Shown: positions 1 through 6,228 of the stretch, piece after piece
Layout of the letters: each line of letters begins with the position of its first letter
Position numbering within the stretch: the first letter of the stretch is position 1
From: Clostridiales bacterium
Lineage (GTDB): Bacteria; Bacillota; Clostridia; Lachnospirales; Anaerotignaceae
Assembly (NCBI GenBank): GCA_021202325.1
Contig: JAJQDF010000092.1
Coordinates: 1-7,924 of the forward strand
DNA: 7,924 nucleotides
Direction: 5' to 3'
Program-made: the position numbers and the translations under genes
The notes under the pieces: model-generated
Seen by the model: the letters and a program-made list of their open reading frames with translations, nothing else
The model's database searches: none
What the model was told of the DNA's origin: nothing

Positions 1-1260
1 GCTGTATACGCAAGACGGGGCTATGCCAACGCCTCATTTGCCACAGGCTACAGCCGGGAAAGGGCTGATAGATGTGTTCTGAAAATATATGAAACTTACA
101 GAAAGAAGCTCATTGAAGAGGGTTACTACGGCTACGGCGATGAGAGAAAAATCCCCGAATCCATTGAAATGGATGAGAAAATTAATTATATCGATCTAAT
201 AAAGGACGTGGACTTTACCGACAGGAGGAGCATTTTCCTTAAGGAACTGGATGCCGAAGAGCTTAACTTCATGGAGAAGTATGTAATTTACGGCAAGCAC
301 CTGCTTCAGGCCGGAAAGATTGACGAGAGATGCGTTTATACCAAGGAAACCGATGCGTATAAGGATCTGTGCAGAAATATTGTTGGACAAGAGGAAATGA
401 AGGAAACCTTATGCAAGCTTGGAGCGGTATTTTCATACAGTCAGAAAAGACAGCTCTATGATATCAATACAGCCGATATTCACAAGGTTTTTGCCTTTGT
501 GGGACCTCCGGGAACGGCTAAAACCACTTCCGCTAGATATTTTGCCAGAATGATGAATGAGGAAGGCGTACTGAGCGGCCACAGAACGGCATATGTTACC
601 GGAACACAGCTGAAGGCCAAATATGTTGGACAGACAGCGGCCAGGGTTCATGACATTTTCATGGACAACGATATAATTATAATTGACGAGGCCTATTCCC
701 TTGTAAACTATAACGAAACTACCAGAACCGACAGCTTTTCACAGGAGGCGTTGGCTCAGCTTTGCATAGAGGTTGAGGACCACAGCCATGATAAGCTTAT
801 TATATTTGCGGGCTACGGCGGCGACATTGACGATAAAAACAACAAGATGAAACGCTTCCTCGATGAAAACCCCGGTATAAGCAGCCGTATTACGTTTACG
901 GTCAACTTTTCATCATATAACGAGAATGAAATGCTGGATATTTTTGAGCTTTTGGCCAAGAACGCAAGCTATAGGCTGGAGGACGGCTGGAAGGATATAC
1001 TGCTGCCGTTTTTCAGAGAGAGGATAAAAGCTCCCAACTTCGGAAACGGACGAGAGGCAAGAAGGCTTCTTGAGCATTCCATGTCCATGGCGGCTCAAAG
1101 ATATATCGAATGGGAGAGATCTGCGCCGGAGTTTGCAAGCGAGGGCGAAAGGGAGAAGGAGGAAATTTCCCGCCTGACTCAGCTTACCTGTGAGGATTTG
1201 GAGTTTGCCGTAAAGGCGTTCCTTTATGCCGAGAAGGTTATAAGAGGCCGGGAGGCTTAA
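1..1260 (+). CDS. CbbX/SpoVK-type AAA+ ATPase, 5' end outside the window
   Basis: AAA+ ATPase of the CbbX/CfxQ/SpoVK group; family members remodel protein complexes using ATP, but the target here is unknown. The frame is open from base 1 (419 codons visible). The first in-frame ATG is at 169 and has no ribosome site before it, so I treat the gene as truncated by the window edge. Numbering from the first visible codon: Walker A GPPGTAKT at 168-175, Walker B IIIIDEAYSL with D229 and E230, an NPGISSR motif with a probable arginine finger at R296, and a C-terminal lid with FGNGREARR at 347-355. The stretch between Walker A and B (GTQLKAKYVGQTAARV) also fits the CbbX pattern. The N-terminal 160 or so residues are charged and not recognised. 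Walker A has Ala before the Lys where Gly is usual; MoxR/RavA-type AAA+ proteins carry the same change, so activity is not excluded. No RuBisCO or ESX genes are visible. Family call sure, role unknown. Confidence 0.85.
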   Translation, partial: AVYARRGYANASFATGYSRERADRCVLKIYETYRKKLIEEGYYGYGDERKIPESIEMDEKINYIDLIKDVDFTDRRSIFLKELDAEELNFMEKYVIYGKHLLQAGKIDERCVYTKETDAYKDLCRNIVGQEEMKETLCKLGAVFSYSQKRQLYDINTADIHKVFAFVGPPGTAKTTSARYFARMMNEEGVLSGHRTAYVTGTQLKAKYVGQTAARVHDIFMDNDIIIIDEAYSLVNYNETTRTDSFSQEALAQLCIEVEDHSHDKLIIFAGYGGDIDDKNNKMKRFLDENPGISSRITFTVNFSSYNENEMLDIFELLAKNASYRLEDGWKDILLPFFRERIKAPNFGNGREARRLLEHSMSMAAQRYIEWERSAPEFASEGEREKEEISRLTQLTCEDLEFAVKAFLYAEKVIRGREA

Positions 1261-1278
1261 CCGAAAAATACTAAATTT

Positions 1279-1318
1279 TTAAAAATATGCGTGGATGTTG
1301 TTTCACGCATATTTTTAA
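1279..1318 (+). terminator. Rho-independent terminator after the AAA+ gene
   Basis: A perfect 13-base inverted repeat (1281-1293 with 1304-1316) with a 10-base loop, extendable by two A-T pairs on the outside. The 3' arm ends in five Ts and the 5' arm begins with As, so the element could also stop transcription from the opposite strand. It starts 18 bases after the AAA+ stop codon and separates that gene from the yacL unit. Confidence 0.88.
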
Positions 1319-1340
1319 TTTTCTTGTAATATAATTTCAT

Positions 1341-1369
1341 TTGCACTTGCAGGAAAGATATGTTATGCT
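1341..1369 (+). promoter_or_regulatory. Predicted sigma-A promoter for yacL-ispD-rnhA
   Basis: A -35 box TTGCAC (1341-1346), a 17-base spacer and a -10 box TATGCT (1364-1369), with TG at 1361-1362 giving an extended -10. It lies between the upstream terminator and yacL, so it is the natural promoter of the three-gene unit. Transcription would start near 1376, leaving a leader of about 86 bases. Read by eye only. Confidence 0.6.
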
Positions 1370-1445
1370 TGTATTGTATGATAACCTAGCGATAATATCA
1401 ATTTCTGTCGGGGTGGTTGATGGTTAGGCATACAGAAGTTTTTAC

Positions 1446-1456
1446 AAAGGAGGTGA
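1446..1456 (+). promoter_or_regulatory. Ribosome binding site that fixes the yacL start
   Basis: AAAGGAGGTGA is almost fully complementary to the 3' end of 16S rRNA. Its GGAGG core ends 8 bases before the ATG at 1462. The longer in-frame starts, TTG 1417 and ATG 1420, lack a comparable site, and the 15 extra residues they would add do not look like part of the family's membrane N-terminus. The site therefore decides for 1462. Confidence 0.9.
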
Positions 1457-1461
1457 GAGAA

Positions 1462-2511
1462 ATGATAAAAAAGATATTTAGGTACGTTATTACGCTTGTT
1501 GTCATGACAATAGCGGTTGGTGTTATGTACGCCATCTATAATGAGAATCTCTGGGGAATACAGGAGTATCTCCCGGATTATGCGGCCATTCTCTTTGGAG
1601 TTTTTATTGGAATTATTTATTTTATATTATTTTCAGAGTATGCCGCCGATGCTATAATGAAACAGGTTGGAGTAGCGGAAGTAAAGCTTGTCAAAATGGA
1701 TATGAAGGAGCTTATAATGGGCGTTATCGGTACGGTAATAGGTCTGATAATAGCGAACCTTATCGGAGTGGCCATTAGCGGATATGGTATTGTTGGAACA
1801 GGAATTACCGTAATACTGAGCATTGCCCTTGGTTTTCTTGGCTACAGGGTTGCCACAAGGAAGCGTGACGAGCTGGAAATGCCGATTGTCAAAAGCCCGG
1901 TTCAGACAAAGAATGTTGCCGGCAGGCCCAAAATACTTGACACAAGCGTTATTATCGACGGAAGAATATTGGATTTGCTCCGAACAGGCTTTATAGAGGG
2001 AAAAATAATTATCCCGAACTTTGTATTGGACGAGCTTAGGCATATTGCCGATTCATCCGACAGTCTTAAAAGAAATAAAGGCAGAAGAGGACTGGATATC
2101 CTGAACGAAATCCAGAAACAGATCGATGTGCCGGTTATTGTTAAGGAGTTCAACACAAAGGAGAAGCTTGAGGTTGACATGAAGCTTCTTAAAATGGCTG
2201 AAAAAATGGATGCCTATGTTGTTACCAACGACTATAACCTTAATAAGGTTGCCGGAGTTAAGGGCGTAAGAGTTCTTAATATCAACGAGCTTGCTAATGC
2301 CGTTAAGCCTATGCTTATTCCGGGTGAAGAAATGCGTGTTACAATAATAAAGGCCGGAAAGGAAAACGGTCAGGGCATAGCATATCTCAATGACGGCACA
2401 ATGATTGTTGTTGAGGGCGGTTCACACCGTATCGGTGATACCCTTGATGTTGTAGTAACAAGCGTACTTCAGACATCAGCAGGAAGAATGATATTTACAA
2501 AGATAAAATAA
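1462..2511 (+). CDS. yacL: Membrane-anchored PIN-TRAM domain protein, YacL family
   Basis: Predicted 349-residue integral membrane protein with a cytoplasmic nuclease-like domain. Four hydrophobic segments (about 6-26, 40-57, 84-105, 110-128) are followed by a basic linker. A PIN domain (about 155-275) carries acidic residues in the expected places: D160 in LDTSVIIDGR, E191 in VLDELR, D239, and D257 in TNDYN. A TRAM domain (about 284-349, from MLIPGEEMRV to the end) is a predicted RNA-binding fold. PIN domains are usually metal-dependent RNases, so a membrane-tethered RNase is the likely activity; the substrate is unknown. Bacillus subtilis YacL has this architecture and also precedes ispD, which supports the call. 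The frame is open from TTG 1417, but ATG 1462 is chosen because of its ribosome site. ispD starts 7 bases after the stop, so the two genes are probably cotranscribed. Confidence 0.92.
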   Translation: MIKKIFRYVITLVVMTIAVGVMYAIYNENLWGIQEYLPDYAAILFGVFIGIIYFILFSEYAADAIMKQVGVAEVKLVKMDMKELIMGVIGTVIGLIIANLIGVAISGYGIVGTGITVILSIALGFLGYRVATRKRDELEMPIVKSPVQTKNVAGRPKILDTSVIIDGRILDLLRTGFIEGKIIIPNFVLDELRHIADSSDSLKRNKGRRGLDILNEIQKQIDVPVIVKEFNTKEKLEVDMKLLKMAEKMDAYVVTNDYNLNKVAGVKGVRVLNINELANAVKPMLIPGEEMRVTIIKAGKENGQGIAYLNDGTMIVVEGGSHRIGDTLDVVVTSVLQTSAGRMIFTKIK

Positions 2512-2518
2512 TTAAAAC

Positions 2519-3244
2519 ATGGATAATATAATGGATAAAAAGGCTTTATACTGCTCGGCCGTAATTGTGGCGGCCGGCAGAGGAAAAAGAATGGGCACTG
2601 ACATGCCCAAGCAGTTCCTGAAGCTTAAAGGAAAGACCATTATTGAACGCACAGCCGCTGTTTTCGGCGGCTGTGTTTCTGTAAATGAGATGGTTATAGT
2701 TTCCTCTAAGCAGGGACTGGAAGAATGTAAAAAAATATTTGAAAGCTATAGCTGGGGAAAGCCGGTAAAGTATGTTCTCGGCGGAGCGGAAAGATACGAG
2801 TCTGTGCATAATGGGCTGAAAGCCGTTGATGAGAAATGCGATATAGTAATAATACACGACGGTGTGCGCCCCTTTGTGACAGAAAATATCATAGAGGACT
2901 CCATATCTGCCGTAGTGGAATACGGAGCCTGCGCCGCAGGAGTAAAGAGCAAGGATACAGTCAAGATATGTGATGAAAACGGTTTTGTTGTGTCCACGCC
3001 GAGCAGAGAAATGGTATATAACATACAGACTCCGCAGACATTCAGACGGGATATTATAACGGAAGCGTATAGGAAAGCCGACAAATGCGACGTTTACGGC
3101 ACAGACGATGCTTCCCTTGCCGAAAATGCAGGATACCCGGTAAAAATAATTGAGGGCAGCTACGACAACATTAAGATAACCACACCTGACGATTTAATAG
3201 TCGGAGAAAAAATATTGTCCGGAGGTAAGCATGAAAACTGTTGA
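2519..3244 (+). CDS. ispD: 2-C-methyl-D-erythritol 4-phosphate cytidylyltransferase
   Basis: Cytosolic MEP-pathway enzyme that joins CTP and methylerythritol 4-phosphate to give CDP-methylerythritol and pyrophosphate, leading to isoprenoid precursors. The 241-residue length fits the family (E. coli 236). The N-terminal nucleotide loop reads AVIVAAGRGKRMG...MPKQF, with R24 and K31 at the places of the E. coli catalytic Arg20 and Lys27. Further motifs are HDGVRPF, KSKDTVK, NIQTPQTFR, TDDASL, and GSYDNIKITTPDDL with K219 near the expected catalytic lysine (E. coli Lys213). The start is not certain: ATG 2519 and ATG 2531 both lack a good ribosome site. The 7-base gap after yacL suggests translation by re-initiation or coupling. 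The next pathway-linked gene often found here, ispF, is absent; rnhA follows instead, overlapping the end of this gene by 14 bases. Confidence 0.96.
   Translation: MDNIMDKKALYCSAVIVAAGRGKRMGTDMPKQFLKLKGKTIIERTAAVFGGCVSVNEMVIVSSKQGLEECKKIFESYSWGKPVKYVLGGAERYESVHNGLKAVDEKCDIVIIHDGVRPFVTENIIEDSISAVVEYGACAAGVKSKDTVKICDENGFVVSTPSREMVYNIQTPQTFRRDIITEAYRKADKCDVYGTDDASLAENAGYPVKIIEGSYDNIKITTPDDLIVGEKILSGGKHENC
3221..3225 (+). promoter_or_regulatory. Ribosome binding site of rnhA inside the ispD end
   Basis: GGAGG lies 5 bases before the rnhA ATG and within the last codons of ispD. It supports 3231 as the rnhA start and a translational link between the two overlapping genes. Confidence 0.8.
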
Positions 3245-3698
3245 TATATATACTGACGGAGCCTGCTCCGGAAATCCCGGCTGCGGCGGCTATGGAATCG
3301 TTATGCTCTATAATGGTGCAAGGAAGGAAATGTCGGCCGGCTATAAGAAAACAACAAATAACAGAATGGAAGCTTTGGCTGTCATTAAGGCGTTGGAGGC
3401 TTTAAAGGAACGCTGTCATGTCAATCTTTACAGCGATTCAAAATATGTTGTGGATGCGGTAAACAAGGGCTGGGCAGAAAAATGGAAGGCCAACGGCTGG
3501 AAAAAGTCCGATAAAAGCAATGCCCTGAATGTTGACCTGTGGGAGAGGCTCCTTGAACTCATAGATTACCACGATGTTAAATTTATATGGGTAAAGGGAC
3601 ATGCCGACAATAAAGAAAATGAAAGATGCGATTTTTTGGCCAGAACAGCTATTGAAGGCGGAAACCTGCTGGAAGACAGGAATTACAGCGAAAAATAG
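3231..3698 (+). CDS. rnhA: Ribonuclease HI
   Basis: Cleaves the RNA strand of RNA-DNA hybrids, clearing R-loops and replication primers in the cytoplasm. It has 155 residues, the same length as E. coli RNase HI. The complete catalytic set is visible: D9 (YTDGACSGNPG), E47 (NNRMEAL), D69 (YSDSKYV), H124 (VKGHADN) and D134 (ERCDFLA), each within one residue of the E. coli positions. The segment 81-104, rich in Trp and Lys, matches the basic protrusion that binds substrate in bacterial type 1 enzymes. A GGAGG site inside ispD supports the start. The gene overlaps ispD by 14 bases in another frame, so it is probably the last gene of the yacL operon. No convincing terminator follows: just after the stop there is only a 10-base palindrome, AGCAGCTGCT (3697-3706), without a U-run. 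Confidence 0.97.
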   Translation: MKTVDIYTDGACSGNPGCGGYGIVMLYNGARKEMSAGYKKTTNNRMEALAVIKALEALKERCHVNLYSDSKYVVDAVNKGWAEKWKANGWKKSDKSNALNVDLWERLLELIDYHDVKFIWVKGHADNKENERCDFLARTAIEGGNLLEDRNYSEK

Positions 3699-3763
3699 CA
3701 GCTGCTGATGAAAAATGGTTGTTAATAATTGGCAAAAAAGTTCTTTGATAGGTTAAATATTTA

Positions 3764-3792
3764 TTGACACCATTTCCAAAGTATGCTATTCT
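3764..3792 (+). promoter_or_regulatory. Strong predicted sigma-A promoter of the cold-shock gene
   Basis: A perfect -35 box TTGACA (3764-3769), a 17-base spacer, and a -10 box TATTCT (3787-3792) preceded by TGC (3784-3786), an extended -10. This is the best promoter match in the window and fits a highly expressed gene. Transcription would begin near 3799. The octamer ATTTCCAA occurs in the spacer (3772-3779) and again at 3807-3814, just after the expected start; the meaning of this direct repeat is unknown. Confidence 0.8.
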
Positions 3793-3798
3793 TTATAT

Positions 3799-3939
3799 GT
3801 AACATTATTTCCAATGCAGACTGCGCACATGGTAGGGGATTTAATAATTTCACTAAGGCGTAAGAGGCTGTTGCGAGATATGCTCAAAGCGAGCTGACAG
3901 CTTTAATCTGCGATTTTTTATTTTTTAGGAGGACTCAAA
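3799..3939 (+). promoter_or_regulatory. Long structured leader of the cold-shock mRNA
   Basis: The predicted leader is about 140 bases long, well above what translation needs. It can fold in two ways that exclude each other. In the first, 3864-3871 pairs with 3897-3904 around an inner GCTC/GAGC stem (3882-3885 with 3891-3894). In the second, 3871-3879 pairs with 3906-3913 with one bulged G, around an inner AAAGC/GCTTT stem (3886-3890 with 3900-3904). The second fold ends directly at six Ts, then A and six more Ts (3914-3926), like an intrinsic terminator. The ribosome site AGGAGGA (3927-3933) comes immediately after. A 27-codon frame without a ribosome site runs 3814-3897. Long regulatory leaders are known for cspA-type genes; I do not recognise this one as a named RNA family. 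The folds were found by eye. Confidence 0.5.
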
Positions 3940-4140
3940 ATGAAAAAAGGTACAGTAAAATGGTTCAATGCAGAAAAAGGTTTCGGATTTATCTCCGTAC
4001 CCGGCGAGGACGACGTTTTTGTACACTTCTCAGCTATTCAGGCTGACGGCTACAAGACTCTTGAAGAGGGCCAGGCAGTTGAATTCGAAGTAGTACAGGG
4101 AGCAAAAGGACCTCAGGCTGCAAATGTAGTAAAGGCTTAA
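3940..4140 (+). CDS. csp: Cold-shock protein, CspA/CspB family
   Basis: A single cold-shock domain of 66 residues, a small OB-fold protein that binds single-stranded RNA and DNA; family members act as RNA chaperones that keep mRNA unfolded, often during cold or general growth. Both nucleic-acid-binding motifs are intact: KGFGFI (RNP1, residues 13-18) and VFVHF (RNP2, about 26-30), with the usual GTVKWFN start and a C-terminal GPQAANV. Length is normal for the family. An AGGAGGA site places 7 bases between GGAGG and the ATG. The gene has its own strong promoter and a terminator, so it is transcribed alone. Codons look like those of a highly expressed gene (for example AAA, GTA, GCA). Which paralogue it is, and whether it is cold-induced, cannot be told from the sequence. 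Confidence 0.97.
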   Translation: MKKGTVKWFNAEKGFGFISVPGEDDVFVHFSAIQADGYKTLEEGQAVEFEVVQGAKGPQAANVVKA

Positions 4141-4200
4141 TCTTAGTATTGATATCCAGACTGTGAAAACAGTTATTTGAATATATATAACGGGTTATGC

Positions 4201-4233
4201 AAATGTCCCCTCATTCTTGAGGGGATGTTTTTT
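4201..4233 (+). terminator. Rho-independent terminator of the cold-shock gene
   Basis: Stem CCCCTCA (4207-4213), loop TTCT, stem TGAGGGG (4218-4224), then six Ts (4228-4233). Weaker A-T and G-U pairs extend the stem outward on both sides. It lies 66 bases after the csp stop. Between them is a small hairpin with a GAAA tetraloop (ACTGT/ACAGT, 4160-4173). Confidence 0.93.
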
Positions 4234-4273
4234 GTGCAAAAGAAACACTTCTTTGCGCTTAAAATCTCGAACT

Positions 4274-4317
4274 TTGACTAGATGATTATTGTATTGATAA
4301 TTTTATTATGATAAAAT
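4274..4317 (+). promoter_or_regulatory. Candidate promoters for typA
   Basis: Two overlapping possibilities. The first is TTGACT (4274-4279), a 16-base spacer and GATAAT (4296-4301). The second is TTGTAT (4289-4294), a 17-base spacer and TAAAAT (4312-4317) with an extended -10 TGA before it. Both fall between the csp terminator and typA. The region is AT-rich, so chance matches are likely and I cannot choose between them. Confidence 0.45.
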
Positions 4318-4366
4318 AATACAGTTAGAGATATGTTCACAAACGACAATTAAAGGAGCAGCATAA

Positions 4367-6196
4367 ATGAGTAAAGTTAGAGAAGACATTAGAAATATAG
4401 CTATTATCGCCCACGTAGACCATGGTAAGACTACGCTGGTGGACGAGCTTTTGAAGCAGAGCGGAACTTTCCGCACAAATCAGGTTGTGCAGGAAAGAGT
4501 AATGGACTCGGGAGACATCGAAAGGGAAAGAGGTATCACAATTCTTTCAAAAAATACTTCAGTTCATTACGGAAATATTAAGATAAATATTATCGACACT
4601 CCGGGACATGCTGATTTCGGCGGAGAGGTTGAGCGTGTACTTAAGATGGTAAACGGCGTTGTCCTTGTTGTAGATGCCTTTGAGGGACCTATGCCTCAGA
4701 CAAAATTCGTATTGCAGAAGGCGCTTGCCCTCGATTTGCCTGTAGTAGTATGCGTAAATAAGATTGATAGGTTTGAGGCCAGACCTGAAGAGGTAGTTGA
4801 CGAGGTTCTTGAGCTTTTCATGGATTTGGATGCCAACGAAAAGCAGCTTGATTCTCCCTTTGTATTTGCTTCAGCAAGAAAGGGTACTTCATCCCTAGAT
4901 CCCATGAAGCAGAACGACACAATGAAGGATCTTTTTGAGACAATAATCAACCATATCCCCGCTCCGGAAGGTGATGAGGACGAGCCCGTTCAGGCGCTTA
5001 TTTCCACAATCGACTACAGTGACTATGTGGGAAGAATCGGTATCGGAAAAATTGAAACGGGTACACTCCATGTAAATGATGATGTGCTTCTTCTCAATAT
5101 CCATAATCCCGAATACAAGCAAAGAGTAAAAATAAGCAAGCTCTATGAGTTTGAAGGACTTCAGAAGGTAGAGGTAAAAGAGGCTAAATACGGTTCAATC
5201 GTAGCAATATCAGGTATTGCCGATATAAGCATAGGAGATACTATCTGTTCACCCCTTAAGCCCGAGGCGCTGCCCTTCGTAAAGATTGAGGAGCCGACAA
5301 TAAGTGTAAACTTCAGCGTAAACGATGGTCCTTTTGCAGGGCAGGAGGGCAAATTTGTTACATCCCGTCACATAAGAGACAGACTTTACAGAGAGCTTAA
5401 CACAGATGTCAGCCTCAGAGTTGAGGACACCGACACAACAGAAACATTCAAGGTAAGCGGAAGAGGTGAGCTTCATCTTTCCATACTCATTGAAACAATG
5501 AGAAGAGAAGGCTATGAGTTCCTTGTTTCAAAGCCCGAAGTTCTCTATAAGGAGATAGACGGTAAGAAATGCGAGCCCATGGAAGATGTAATAATAGATG
5601 TTCCTGATGAATTTGTCGGAAGCGTAATCGAAAAGCTGGGAAGCCGCAAGGGTGAAATGGTAAATATGACACCTTCTACAAACGGCGGATATACAAGGGT
5701 TGAATTTTCTATCCCTTCAAGAGGCCTCATCGGTTATAAGAATGAGCTTCTTACAGATACTAAGGGTACAGGAATAATGAATACAATATTTGACGGCTAT
5801 CAGTCCTATAAGGGAGATATTCCCACCCGTTCACAGGGTTCCCTTGTTGCCTTCGAAAACGGCGATGCCGTTGCCTACGGACTTTTCAATGCCCAGGACA
5901 GAGGCGACCTGTTTATAGGAGCCGGAACAAAGGTATATACCGGAATGATTGTCGGAAGGAACTCCAGAGTTGACGACCTTGACGTAAACGTATGCAAGAG
6001 AAAACAGCTTACAAATATGCGTTCCTCCAGTGCTGATGAGGCGCTTAAGCTTACACCGCCGCTGGTTATGAGCCTTGAGCAGTCCCTTGAATTCATTTCA
6101 GAGGATGAATATGTTGAGGTAACACCGAAAAGTATAAGAATGAGAAAGAAAGTTCTTGATCCTTCTCTTAGAAGAAAGATTAGAATTCACGGATAA
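4367..6196 (+). CDS. typA: Ribosome-associated translational GTPase TypA/BipA
   Basis: Translation-factor GTPase related to EF-G; in other bacteria it binds ribosomes and is needed for growth at low temperature or under stress, with a role in ribosome assembly. It is full length (609 residues; the family is about 600-615). All GTPase motifs are present: G1 AHVDHGKTT (15-23), switch I ERERGIT (52-58), G3 DTPGHADF with H81 (77-84), G4 NKID (131-134), and G5 SAR (169-171). EF-G-like domains follow (for example [10 protein letters not shown] and the SRGLIGY segment), then the TypA-specific C-terminal region ending [16 protein letters not shown]...[15 protein letters not shown], which separates it from LepA and EF-G. 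The start has an AAAGGAG site 8 bases upstream. The flippase gene starts 32 bases after the stop with no terminator between, so the two are probably cotranscribed. Confidence 0.98.
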   Translation: MSKVREDIRNIAIIAHVDHGKTTLVDELLKQSGTFRTNQVVQERVMDSGDIERERGITILSKNTSVHYGNIKINIIDTPGHADFGGEVERVLKMVNGVVLVVDAFEGPMPQTKFVLQKALALDLPVVVCVNKIDRFEARPEEVVDEVLELFMDLDANEKQLDSPFVFASARKGTSSLDPMKQNDTMKDLFETIINHIPAPEGDEDEPVQALISTIDYSDYVGRIGIGKIETGTLHVNDDVLLLNIHNPEYKQRVKISKLYEFEGLQKVEVKEAKYGSIVAISGIADISIGDTICSPLKPEALPFVKIEEPTISVNFSVNDGPFAGQEGKFVTSRHIRDRLYRELNTDVSLRVEDTDTTETFKVSGRGELHLSILIETMRREGYEFLVSKPEVLYKEIDGKKCEPMEDVIIDVPDEFVGSVIEKLGSRKGEMVNMTPSTNGGYTRVEFSIPSRGLIGYKNELLTDTKGTGIMNTIFDGYQSYKGDIPTRSQGSLVAFENGDAVAYGLFNAQDRGDLFIGAGTKVYTGMIVGRNSRVDDLDVNVCKRKQLTNMRSSSADEALKLTPPLVMSLEQSLEFISEDEYVEVTPKSIRMRKKVLDPSLRRKIRIHG

Positions 6197-6228
6197 TGGG
6201 GCTATGTCCTTGAATGTGAGGTTGTTTT

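Noticed and set aside
1330..1335. A perfect TATAAT box upstream of yacL
   Set aside because: No acceptable -35 box lies 16-18 bases before it (that place falls in the terminator hairpin); the TTGCAC/TATGCT pair downstream is better.
1633..2043. 136-codon open frame on the minus strand opposite yacL
   Set aside because: It lies fully within yacL, whose PIN and membrane segments are clear; the opposite frame shows no motif and no ribosome site or promoter that I can support.
4187..4198. Short inverted repeat ATAAC-GG-GTTAT after csp
   Set aside because: A two-base loop cannot close a hairpin well, and such matches are common in AT-rich DNA; it is not supported as a regulatory site.
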